Source: BS750m-G62 sp964577175 (GTDB lineage Bacteria; Planctomycetota; Phycisphaerae; FEN-1346). Taken from it: a stretch of DNA of 31,525 nucleotides. The notes below the pieces were generated by a model that was not told the origin of the DNA, searched no databases, and saw nothing but the letters and a program-made list of their open reading frames with translations. The translations under genes and the position numbers were made by a program. This document shows, piece after piece, positions 7,722 through 14,683 of the stretch. The first letter of the stretch is position 1; the number at the start of each line of letters is the position of its first letter. The stretch covers positions 1 through 31,525 of the forward strand of contig CAZNYC010000035.1 of assembly GCA_964577175.1 (NCBI GenBank). The letters run 5' to 3'.

Positions 7722-7923
7722 GAAGCGGGGGGGGTGAGGCGAGTCAGCCCGACCGTCCGGATCCCGGTGGTCTGCCGGGGTGGATTCTTCGGAGTGCCAC
7801 GGGCGTCTTGCGCGCCGCTGCGGCTCGCGATTCCGGGAACGCCGGCTGACAAGTAGCCGGGGCCCCCCGATTGCAGCCTGGTTGACTGCGAGCGTCGGGC
7901 GGGCGGTGCCATGCGCCGCCGGT

Positions 7924-8253
7924 CTACTCCAGCGCCTGGTCGATGGCGCCCTGGAGTTCGTCCTTCTGCGTCACGCCGGTGAAGCGTTTGACGGCCTCGC
8001 CACCCTTGAACACGATGAGCGACGGGATGGCGGTGATGCCGAACTTGCCCGCCGTCTCGCGGTTGGCGTCGACGTCGAGTTTGCCGATCTTCGCCTTGCC
8101 CTGGTACGTCTCGGCGAGTTCCTCCACGATGGGTGTGATCATCTGGCAGGGGGGACACCACTCGGCCCAGAAGTCCACCAAGGCCACGCCGTCGTCCTGC
8201 TCGATTTCGGCGGCGAAGTTGTCATCAGTCAGTTCCAGCACGTTCTCGGCCAT
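7924..8253 (-). CDS. trxA: Thioredoxin
   Basis: A 109-residue single-domain thioredoxin that reduces protein disulfides in the cytosol. The active site is W32-C33-P34-P35-C36, with Pro in place of the usual Gly of WCGPC; this shifts redox potential in some family members. D27 and the cis-Pro loop AIPSLIVF are conserved. The ATG at 8253 follows GGAGG by seven bases; upstream in-frame sequence is repeat-like and not thioredoxin. The gene is alone, convergent with nfnAB, and has its own promoter (8385-8414). Confidence 0.93.
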   Translation of the reverse strand: MAENVLELTDDNFAAEIEQDDGVALVDFWAEWCPPCQMITPIVEELAETYQGKAKIGKLDVDANRETAGKFGITAIPSLIVFKGGEAVKRFTGVTQKDELQGAIDQALE

Positions 8254-8384
8254 CGGATTCCTCCGTTGCGGACCCTCGTGCGTTTCAATCACCGTCCCGG
8301 GGCTCCCGGCAGGTCGATCGCCGGCACCGGCGGACCTGCACGCCACGCGCCCTGAACGGAAACGGTGCATCCCTCGATGCCACG

Positions 8385-8414
8385 ATTATAGGCCGCCCGT
8401 TCGGCCGGGGTCAA
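8385..8414 (-). promoter_or_regulatory. trxA promoter
   Basis: On the minus strand TTGACC (8414-8409), an 18-base spacer and a perfect TATAAT (8390-8385). The start would be near 8379, giving a leader of about 125 nt before trxA, long enough to hold a regulatory fold, though I recognise none. The -35 element lies just downstream of the nuclease-fold gene stop. Confidence 0.6.
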
Positions 8415-8427
8415 AGGGAAAAGGGGT

Positions 8428-9012
8428 TCACCCCTTCTGCCAGAGGCCGCGCCGGTGGCGGCGGGCCTCGTCCTCCAACATGAGAAACTCCGAGCGGTAC
8501 CGGTAAGTGGACGACCGGTCGGCCCGCGCGAGCCCCTCGCGGATGAGAACGGCCCCGAGGAGCGTCGCCTCCTCGTACGGGAACGGACGGTCCGGCCGGG
8601 CACCGGTCGGGCGGAGATACACGCAGGCCCGGCGCGCCCCGCCGTCGCCGTTCGGGGCGGGCCACGCCGGTTCCACGTAGACGGGCGTCTGCGGCGGGGC
8701 GAGTTCGAGGAGACGGCCGCGGGCAGCGGCGCGTGCATTCGGCGACGGGGGCTCGGCCACCCCCGCCAGCCGGACCTCGCCCAGACCCTCCAGGCGAAGG
8801 GTGAGCGGCCCCGTCGCCTCGGCGACCGTGCCGAAGAACCCGAGCGGGGGAAGGGCTTTGCGCGGCACACGGACGGGCAGGTGTTCCTGCACCGCCTGCC
8901 ACCCCCAGAAGAGGAGCGACGCCCACGCCAGGATCAGGACGGGCCAGGTCAGACGCCGCTGCCAGGCGGGCGGGGTCGGGCCTTCTCGCGGCTGGTGGGG
9001 GGCGTCCGCCAT
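8428..9012 (-). CDS. Membrane-anchored SNase-like (thermonuclease-fold) protein
   Basis: A 194-residue protein with one N-terminal membrane helix (about 22-40, WPVLILAWASLLFWGW) and a short OB-fold domain like staphylococcal nuclease. Recognisable elements are LGEVRLAGVAEP, RRACVYLRP, EATLLGAVLIREGLARA and the closing EDEARRHRRGLWQ. Arg residues match the positions of nuclease R35 and R87, but the acidic E43-like residue is not obvious. It may therefore be a catalytically weak or non-nuclease member. It starts 7 bp after the ApgM-like gene and is probably the last gene of the hom operon. Its link to threonine synthesis is unexplained. Confidence 0.7.
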   Translation of the reverse strand: MADAPHQPREGPTPPAWQRRLTWPVLILAWASLLFWGWQAVQEHLPVRVPRKALPPLGFFGTVAEATGPLTLRLEGLGEVRLAGVAEPPSPNARAAARGRLLELAPPQTPVYVEPAWPAPNGDGGARRACVYLRPTGARPDRPFPYEEATLLGAVLIREGLARADRSSTYRYRSEFLMLEDEARRHRRGLWQKG

Positions 9013-9019
9013 GACGGCG

Positions 9020-10210
9020 TCACCGTTTCAGGAAGTATTCGAGCAGTTCGTGGCCGACGGCCACGTGCATGCCGGTCTTGCGGGCGTCGGTCTCGGTCAT
9101 GGGCCGCCCGGCCCGGCCGGGTTCCAACCCCACGCCCATCATGGCGAACGGGACGGGTTTGCGCTCGTGGGTGCGGATTTCGAGCGGCGTCTCGTGGTCC
9201 GGGGCCACCAGGATGCGCCACGGCTCGTCGCCGTGCTCCAGCGCCGAGAGCAGGGGCCCGACCACAAGGCGGTCCACGCTTTCGAGGGCCTTGACCTTCT
9301 CCCGGGCGGCACCGTTGTGGCCGGCCTCGTCGGTCGCCTCCACGTGGACGACGACCAGATCGTGGTCCCCCACCGCCTCGATGGCGGCCCGGCCCTTGCC
9401 GGCGTAATCCGTGTCGTAGTAGCCGGTGGCGCCGGGGACGTCGACGACGTCCCATCCGATGAGCCGGCCGATGCCGCGCACCAGGTCGACGGCGGTGATG
9501 ACGGCGCCCTCGATGCCCCACTGCTTCCTGAAGGAGGTGAGGTTCGGCCGCTGGCCCTCGCCCCACAGCCAGATCTGGGACGCGGGATTCTCGCCGAGGT
9601 CCCGCCGGATGTCGTTGACGGAATGCCCCTCCAACACCTCGCGGGAAGCGTCCATGAGATCGCGCAGGCGGTCGGCGCCTTTGCCAGTGGGCAGGTACTT
9701 GCGGACGGGCCGGCCCAGGATGTCGTGGGGCGGCGTGGTGTGGACCTTAAACGTCTCGTTGCGGATCACCAGCAGGTGCCGGTACCCCACGCCCGGATAG
9801 AAGCGGACCGTGTCGCTGCCGAACTGCTCTTCCAGGGTGCGGATGAGCACCTCGGATTCCTGCGTCTTGATGTGGCCGGCCGAGTAATCGATCATCTTCC
9901 CCTCGGCCACCGTCACGAGGTTGCAGCGGAAGACCCAGTCGTCCGGGCCGCACTCGATGCCCTGGGCGGCGGCCTCCAGGGGCGCCCGCCCCGTGTAGCA
10001 CTTCACCGGGTCATAGCCGAGCAGGCTCAGGATGGCAACGTCGCTGCCGGGGGCCATGCCGGACGGCACGCTCTGGACGGTGCCGAGACGACCGTTGGAG
10101 GCGATGCGGTCCATGTGCGGGATGCGGGCGACCTCGAAGGGCGTGCGGCCGCCGAGCGCCTCGCTCGGCCGGTCGGCCGCCCCGTCCGGAATGACGATGG
10201 CGTACTTCAC
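9020..10210 (-). CDS. ApgM-like phosphoglycerate mutase / proposed homoserine kinase
   Basis: A 396-residue alkaline-phosphatase-superfamily enzyme of the ApgM branch. Metal and phosphate-site residues are clear: D9 in VIPDGAAD, S56 in GMAPGSDVAILSLLGYDP, HVEATDEAGHNG, and VAPDHETP near the C-terminus. One subfamily of these proteins has been proposed to act as homoserine kinase in genomes lacking ThrB. The position here fits that well: the GTG start (10210) overlaps the TGA of homoserine dehydrogenase by four bases, preceded by GGGGGAG. The alternative is glycolytic cofactor-independent phosphoglycerate mutase. The fold is certain; the substrate is inferred from context. Confidence 0.85.
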   Translation of the reverse strand: MKYAIVIPDGAADRPSEALGGRTPFEVARIPHMDRIASNGRLGTVQSVPSGMAPGSDVAILSLLGYDPVKCYTGRAPLEAAAQGIECGPDDWVFRCNLVTVAEGKMIDYSAGHIKTQESEVLIRTLEEQFGSDTVRFYPGVGYRHLLVIRNETFKVHTTPPHDILGRPVRKYLPTGKGADRLRDLMDASREVLEGHSVNDIRRDLGENPASQIWLWGEGQRPNLTSFRKQWGIEGAVITAVDLVRGIGRLIGWDVVDVPGATGYYDTDYAGKGRAAIEAVGDHDLVVVHVEATDEAGHNGAAREKVKALESVDRLVVGPLLSALEHGDEPWRILVAPDHETPLEIRTHERKPVPFAMMGVGLEPGRAGRPMTETDARKTGMHVAVGHELLEYFLKR

Positions 10211-11523
10211 GGTGCCTCTCCCCCGTGGTGATGGTCGAGCATGCGAATGCGGACGGCGGGGCCGGCCATCGCGGGCAGGTGCCGGATCTCCTCCATTGCC
10301 GTCGCCATGTTCCCTTCCGGCGCCTCGTGGGTGGTGATGACGAGCGGCACGGAATCCGGCCGCGTCGGTTCGTGCTGGAGCACCGAGGCCACGCTGATGG
10401 CGTGCCGCCCGAGCACGCCCGCGATGCCCGCCAGGACGCCCGGCTCATCGGCCACGTCGAAGTGCAGGTAGTACCGCGACCGGACCTGTTCGATCGGCCG
10501 GACCGGCACCCGCGGACTCCGCCCCGCCAGCCACGCCACGTGACGGAACGTCTGCCGGGCCCGGCCGAGCGCCGCGTCGATGACGTCCGCCACGATGCTG
10601 CTGGCGGTCGGCAGTTCGCCCGCGCCGGGGCCCGTGTAGAACGTGTCGCCGACGGCATGGCCGGTGACGAGGACGGCGTTGTCCGCTCCGACGACGGTCG
10701 CCAGCGGGCTGCGCCGCGGGATGAACGTCGGGTGCACCCGCAGGCTCAGGCCGTCGGGGCCCGCGCGGCCGATGGCGAGCAGTTTCAGCACGTACCCCAG
10801 TTGCCCGCCGAACTGGAGGTCGTGGGGGCTGACGCCCGCGATGCCCTCGACGTACACGTCCTCGACGTCCACCTGGGTGCCGAACCCCAGGGCGGCCAGG
10901 ATGGCGAGTTTGTGGCGCGCGTCCTCGCCGCTGACGTCCAGCGTCGGGTCGGCCTCGGCGTAGCCCTTGGCCTGGGCCTCGGCGAGGGCGTCGGCGTAGG
11001 CGGCGCCGGTGGCGGTCATGCGGCTCAGGATGTAGTTGCACGTGCCGTTGAGGATGCCCGTGACGGCCGAGATACGATTCGCGACGAGGCCGTCGCGGAT
11101 GGCCCGGATGATGGGGATACCGGCGGCGCAGGAGGCCTCGAAACTGATGCTGCGGTCGGCCCGGCGAGCGGCGTCGAAGAGTTCCGCCCCGCGCTCCGCC
11201 AGGGCCGCCTTGTTTGCCGTCACGACGTGTTTGCCGGCCTCCAGGGCCCGTTTCATGAGGTCGACGGCCACCGTCGTGCCGCCCACCGTTTCGACGACGA
11301 CCGAAACGTCCGGGTCATTGATGCAGGCGTCGGCGTCGGTGGTGAGGCGGTCGGCGGGCACGTCCACGCCGCGTGGACGGTCGAGGTCCAGGTCGCAGAC
11401 GTGGCGCAGGGCGAGGCGGCAGCCGGCGGCCTCGGCCAAGCGGTCGGGGTCCTCCAGGAGCAACCGGACCACGCCCGTCCCCACGGTGCCGAAACCGATG
11501 ACCGCCACGCCCGTCGTCTGCAT
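10207..11523 (-). CDS. hom: Homoserine dehydrogenase with ACT domain
   Basis: A 438-residue enzyme that reduces aspartate semialdehyde to homoserine, the branch point to threonine and methionine. The NAD(P) motif is VIGFGTVGTGVV (8-19). The catalytic domain has TANKAALA, SCAAGIPIIRAIRDGL, GILNGTCNYILSRM and the family signature GYAEADPTLDVSGEDARHK. A C-terminal ACT domain (about 350-425, YLHFDVADEPGVLAGIAGVL) suggests allosteric inhibition, usually by threonine. ATG is preceded by GGGGAA. It heads a three-gene unit with the ApgM-like gene and the SNase-like gene. Confidence 0.95.
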   Translation of the reverse strand: MQTTGVAVIGFGTVGTGVVRLLLEDPDRLAEAAGCRLALRHVCDLDLDRPRGVDVPADRLTTDADACINDPDVSVVVETVGGTTVAVDLMKRALEAGKHVVTANKAALAERGAELFDAARRADRSISFEASCAAGIPIIRAIRDGLVANRISAVTGILNGTCNYILSRMTATGAAYADALAEAQAKGYAEADPTLDVSGEDARHKLAILAALGFGTQVDVEDVYVEGIAGVSPHDLQFGGQLGYVLKLLAIGRAGPDGLSLRVHPTFIPRRSPLATVVGADNAVLVTGHAVGDTFYTGPGAGELPTASSIVADVIDAALGRARQTFRHVAWLAGRSPRVPVRPIEQVRSRYYLHFDVADEPGVLAGIAGVLGRHAISVASVLQHEPTRPDSVPLVITTHEAPEGNMATAMEEIRHLPAMAGPAVRIRMLDHHHGGEAP

Positions 11524-11561
11524 GGTGTTCCCCGTCGATAGACCCAGACCGGAATCGTGAA

Positions 11562-11590
11562 ACGATACGGCCCGGCAGGGAAACGTTCAA
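11562..11590 (-). promoter_or_regulatory. hom operon promoter
   Basis: On the minus strand TTGAAC (11590-11585), a 17-base spacer and TATCGT (11567-11562). Transcription would start near 11556, about 33 nt before the ATG. A short inverted repeat, ATCGT-N3-ACGAT, covers the -10 element. Confidence 0.5.
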
Positions 11591-11638
11591 GCGAAAAAGG
11601 GATGAAGCCGAGGGGTGGACAAAAGAATGAGAAGCCCC

Positions 11639-11662
11639 GCGGTGGCCCGGGAGAGCCACCGC
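11639..11662. repeat. Palindrome, GCGGYGGGT family (single hairpin)
   Basis: GCGGTGGC (11639-11646) pairs with GCCACCGC (11655-11662) around an 8-base loop. It is a lone hairpin between two co-directional minus-strand genes (11696 stop, 11523 start). No T-tract follows. Confidence 0.6.
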
Positions 11663-11695
11663 GCGGGATTCAAAACCGAACGCGCCACGGCCGGA

Positions 11696-12793
11696 TCACC
11701 CGCTCGCCGTGCGGGCCTCTTTCACCTTCTCGATGAGCGCCTTCATCGTGTCCAACCGCTTCTGCTGGGGATGGCGCCAGCCCTCGGGGAAGGGCAGGCC
11801 CATTTCCTTGCAGTCGGCCTGGAGTTTTTCTCGGACGCGGTCGATCTCTTGCTGCTGCTCCTGGTACTGGTGCTGCAGGGTGTCAGCGGAGTGGAACGCG
11901 CCCTCGAATTCCACGATGCCGTGCTTGGCGCGGATGTCCTCGGGGACGGCTCTCAGGGCCCGGGCCAGTTGCTCGACGTCGTGCTCGATGACGTCGACGC
12001 GCCGGTCGTGGGCGCGGACCCGTTCCACGACGTTTTCAGACCGCTGACGGGTGGGGGCGGCCTTGTGGTCGTATTCCTTCTCGATTTCCTCGAGTTTCTT
12101 CATCGCCTCGCGGGCCTGGGCTTCGAGTTTGGGCAGTTCCTGTTTGGCCTCGGCCTGTTTTTCCTGGTACTCCTTCAGTTCGCGCTCGTACCGCGCCTGC
12201 TTCATTTCGTTCTGGCGTTTGATCTGGTCACAGACCTGCTGCCACTGGCGGCGGGCGCGCTGGTAGGAGTCGTCGCGCGAGCGGCCGTAACTGTCGTTGC
12301 CGCTGTAGTTGCGGCTGCTGCTTCGGTTCGGCCGGGTCGGCGCCGGGGGGAAATCCTGCAGCCGCGGTTTCGCCGGCGGCTTCATCCGAAGGATGTTGTT
12401 GTACTTGCGCAGACCCTGCCGGGCCAGGCCGAGTTCCCGGCGGAGCGGCTGTTCCGCCTGCCGCTCCTCGCCGCGGATCTGCGCCATCTCCCGATGGAGT
12501 TCGTCCAACTGTTCCTGGCTGTCGCTGCCGTGTTTCTTGATGTACTGCAGGCGATCGTAATCCTGCCGGTACTTCTTGAACAGTTTCTCGATCGGCATCC
12601 ACGTGCCGTCGTAGAACGCCTCGCCCTTGGCGTAACGCTCCTCGGCGTCCGGGCCGAGCGCGTCCTCCGGCGTTTTGGCGGCGGGCTCGGCCGGCTCCGC
12701 CTCGGCCGCCCCGCTCAGGGAGGCCGTCCCGGTCAGAACCAGTACCGCCAGGCCCAGGACGAACGGCCATCGCATGTCTGTTGCGGTCCGCAT
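11696..12793 (-). CDS. Exported coiled-coil protein of unknown function
   Basis: A 365-residue protein with a signal peptide (MRTATDMRWPFVLGLAVLVLTGTASLSGAAEA). The start is set by GGAGGAGGTG just before the ATG at 12793. After the signal comes a small segment with YAKGEAFYDGTWMPIEKLFKKY, a G-x-W motif often seen in exported planctomycete proteins. Long heptad-like, Lys/Glu/Gln-rich helices follow, broken by a Pro/Ser/Tyr/Arg-rich low-complexity stretch (about 160-200). It may be periplasmic and structural. I recognise no enzyme motif. It has its own promoter at 12831-12859 and no obvious operon partner. Confidence 0.75.
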   Translation of the reverse strand: MRTATDMRWPFVLGLAVLVLTGTASLSGAAEAEPAEPAAKTPEDALGPDAEERYAKGEAFYDGTWMPIEKLFKKYRQDYDRLQYIKKHGSDSQEQLDELHREMAQIRGEERQAEQPLRRELGLARQGLRKYNNILRMKPPAKPRLQDFPPAPTRPNRSSSRNYSGNDSYGRSRDDSYQRARRQWQQVCDQIKRQNEMKQARYERELKEYQEKQAEAKQELPKLEAQAREAMKKLEEIEKEYDHKAAPTRQRSENVVERVRAHDRRVDVIEHDVEQLARALRAVPEDIRAKHGIVEFEGAFHSADTLQHQYQEQQQEIDRVREKLQADCKEMGLPFPEGWRHPQQKRLDTMKALIEKVKEARTASG

Positions 12794-12830
12794 GGTCTGC
12801 ACCTCCTCCGCAGAACCTTTCTCCAGTGTT

Positions 12831-12859
12831 TTTATACGAGTCGGACGCCCAAAGGGCAA
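12831..12859 (-). promoter_or_regulatory. Promoter of the coiled-coil protein gene
   Basis: On the minus strand TTGCCC (12859-12854), a 17-base spacer and TATAAA (12836-12831). The start would be near 12825, about 32 nt before the ATG. Confidence 0.55.
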
Positions 12860-13044
12860 GGCTAATAGGTAATGCGAACTCGCGGGCGGCGGGTGGCCTC
12901 GACCGCCGCGCAGCCCCGAAACGGCCGTTTCGAGTGCGGTGGGTGCCCCTCCGCTCCGGTCGGGACAGGCTCCGGCCCACCGCGCAAACGGCCGGCTTGC
13001 CGTTGTCGTGTTAACCCGGAGCCTCCCCTCCCAACGGAAGAGCC

Positions 13045-13073
13045 TTGCAGCCTCCGGCCGGGGCGATTAGACT
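13045..13073 (+). promoter_or_regulatory. kdsD operon promoter
   Basis: TTGCAG (13045-13050), 17-base spacer, TAGACT (13068-13073). The -10 hexamer and spacing are identical to those before nfnAB. The leader would be about 23 nt. Confidence 0.55.
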
Positions 13074-13102
13074 GGCAGCGCGCTGCCGAACGGAAACCAC
13101 GC

Positions 13103-14116
13103 ATGGCCAACCGCCGACCCCAACGCCGCCCACGGACCGACCTGGCCTATGCCCGCCAGGTCCTGGAGGCTGAGGCCCGGGCCGTCCAGGGCCTTGTCGA
13201 CCGCATCGGCCGCGAGTTCGCCGACGCCGTCCACATGCTCCTCGACTGCGAGGGCAACGTCGTCACGAGCGGCATCGGCAAGGCCGGCATCATCGCCCGC
13301 AAGATCAGCGCCACCCTGGCCAGCACCGGCACGCCCAGCCTGTACCTGCATCCGGCGGAGGCGATTCACGGCGACCTCGGCCGCGTCCAGCCCAGGGACA
13401 TCGTCTTGATTCTCTCCTACGGCGGCGAGACCACGGAGGTCACGCGGCTGCTCGCGCAACTCGAGAAGATGCAGGCCCCCGTCATCGCGATGACCGGCAA
13501 CCGCGATTCCACCCTTGCCCGCAAGGCCGCCGTCCTCCTCTGGATGGGCCGTATCGGCGAGGCGTGCCCGATGGGCCTCGCGCCCAGCGCCACGACGACC
13601 GCGATGCTCTCCCTCGGCGACGCCCTGGCCCTGACGGCCCTGCAGATGCGCCGCCGGGCCGGCCGTTTCGACCGCGAGGCGTTCGCCCTGTACCATCCGG
13701 GCGGCAGCCTGGGACGCCAACTCGTCATGGTCGATACGGTCATGCGGCAAGGGGAGGACCTGCCCGCCGCCCGCGACGACCGGACCGTCCACGAGGTCCT
13801 GGCCGACCTCAAGGCCATGCGCCGACGCAGCGGGGCCGTCTGCCTCGTCGACGCCCGCCGCCGGCTCACGGGCATCTTCACCGACGCGGACCTGCGGCGT
13901 CTGCTGGAGAACGGCCGGGTCGACGCCCTCGACCGCCCCATCGCCGAGGTCATGACCCGCGACCCCAAGACCGTCCGCGCCGGCGACACCGCCGGCGACG
14001 CCATCGAGATCGTCAACCGCTACTTCATCGAGGAACTGCCCGTCGTGGACGACGCCGGCCGGCTCGTGGGGCTCGTGGACGTCCAGGACCTGCTCGCCAC
14101 GGGCGTGAATCTGTAG
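13103..14116 (+). CDS. kdsD: Arabinose-5-phosphate isomerase (KdsD/KpsF/GutQ family)
   Basis: A 337-residue enzyme that converts ribulose-5-phosphate to arabinose-5-phosphate, the first step to Kdo for lipopolysaccharide. The SIS domain spans about 25-210, with TSGIGKAGIIARK, a SYGGETTEV phosphate loop, and EACPMGLAPSATTTAMLSLGDALA. Two CBS domains follow (about 210-270 and 280-335). The ATG at 13103 opens the family's N-terminus; upstream in-frame sequence is repeat DNA. The ribosome site is weak. kdsC begins 9 bp downstream and completes an operon with the LptC-like gene. Confidence 0.93.
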   Translation: MANRRPQRRPRTDLAYARQVLEAEARAVQGLVDRIGREFADAVHMLLDCEGNVVTSGIGKAGIIARKISATLASTGTPSLYLHPAEAIHGDLGRVQPRDIVLILSYGGETTEVTRLLAQLEKMQAPVIAMTGNRDSTLARKAAVLLWMGRIGEACPMGLAPSATTTAMLSLGDALALTALQMRRRAGRFDREAFALYHPGGSLGRQLVMVDTVMRQGEDLPAARDDRTVHEVLADLKAMRRRSGAVCLVDARRRLTGIFTDADLRRLLENGRVDALDRPIAEVMTRDPKTVRAGDTAGDAIEIVNRYFIEELPVVDDAGRLVGLVDVQDLLATGVNL

Positions 14117-14125
14117 GAGCCGCGC

Positions 14126-14683
14126 GTGCTTGACCGCATCCGCCTGCTCGTCCTCGACGTGGACGGCGTCCTCACGGACGGCCGCATCGTCTACGACTCC
14201 ACCGGCGCCGAGACGAAGGCGTTCAGCGTGGCCGACGGGCAGGGCATCAAGTACTGGACCCGTGCGGGGCACCAGGCGGCCCTTCTGACCGGCCGCGACT
14301 CCCCCGTGGTCGGCCGGCGGGCGGCGGAACTCGACATCGCGCTGGTCCGGACGGGGGCGAAGGACAAACTGCCCGCCTTCGAGGACCTACTGGACGAAGC
14401 CGGCTGCACCGCCGAGGAGGCCTGCGCCGTCGGCGACGACCTGCCGGACCTGCCCGTCCTGGCCCGCGCCGGCCTGGCGGTGGCGGTGCCGGGGGCGCCG
14501 GAGGAAGTGCGGCGCGTCGCCCATTACGTGACCCGCGCCGGCGGCGGCGCGGGGGCCGTCCGCGAAATCGTTGAACACCTCCTCCGGTACCAGGACCGCT
14601 GGGCGGGCGTGACCCAGCGCTACGAGGACCGGCTGCCGGGGCACCTGCCCGAGGCCCGCCGGCCGTGGAGGGCCCGCTCGTGA
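14126..14683 (+). CDS. kdsC: Kdo-8-phosphate phosphatase (HAD family)
   Basis: A 185-residue HAD phosphatase that removes phosphate from Kdo-8-phosphate. Motif I is LDVDGVLTDG (nucleophile and acid/base Asp near residues 10-12), motif II LLTGRDS, motif III K in AKDKLP, and motif IV GDDLPDLPVL. It lacks a cap domain, as KdsC does, and should be tetrameric. The start is GTG, with GGAG seven bases upstream overlapping the kdsD stop. The C-terminal 20 or so residues (RYEDRLPGHLPEARR) extend past the usual end. Its TGA overlaps the next GTG start by four bases. Confidence 0.92.
   Translation: MLDRIRLLVLDVDGVLTDGRIVYDSTGAETKAFSVADGQGIKYWTRAGHQAALLTGRDSPVVGRRAAELDIALVRTGAKDKLPAFEDLLDEAGCTAEEACAVGDDLPDLPVLARAGLAVAVPGAPEEVRRVAHYVTRAGGGAGAVREIVEHLLRYQDRWAGVTQRYEDRLPGHLPEARRPWRARS
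14667..14672 (+). promoter_or_regulatory. Shine-Dalgarno that fixes the LptC-like GTG start
   Basis: GGAGGG lies seven bases before the GTG at 14680. This start also gives a GTGA overlap with the kdsC stop. It is preferred over the upstream in-frame GTG at 14665, which would place the ribosome site inside the gene. Confidence 0.65.

Larger units (their letters stand above)
12794..13102. other. Divergent intergenic region with paired palindromes and two promoters
   Basis: This is 309 bp without a gene, between the coiled-coil gene (minus) and kdsD (plus). It holds a minus-strand promoter at 12831-12859, a plus-strand promoter at 13045-13073, and between them a GCGGYGGGT palindrome pair. The palindromes are an imperfect stem at about 12890-12914, the perfect 16-bp palindrome CGAAACGGCCGTTTCG at 12917-12932, and a long-loop stem with arms at 12936-12944 and about 12975-12983. 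Confidence 0.7.
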
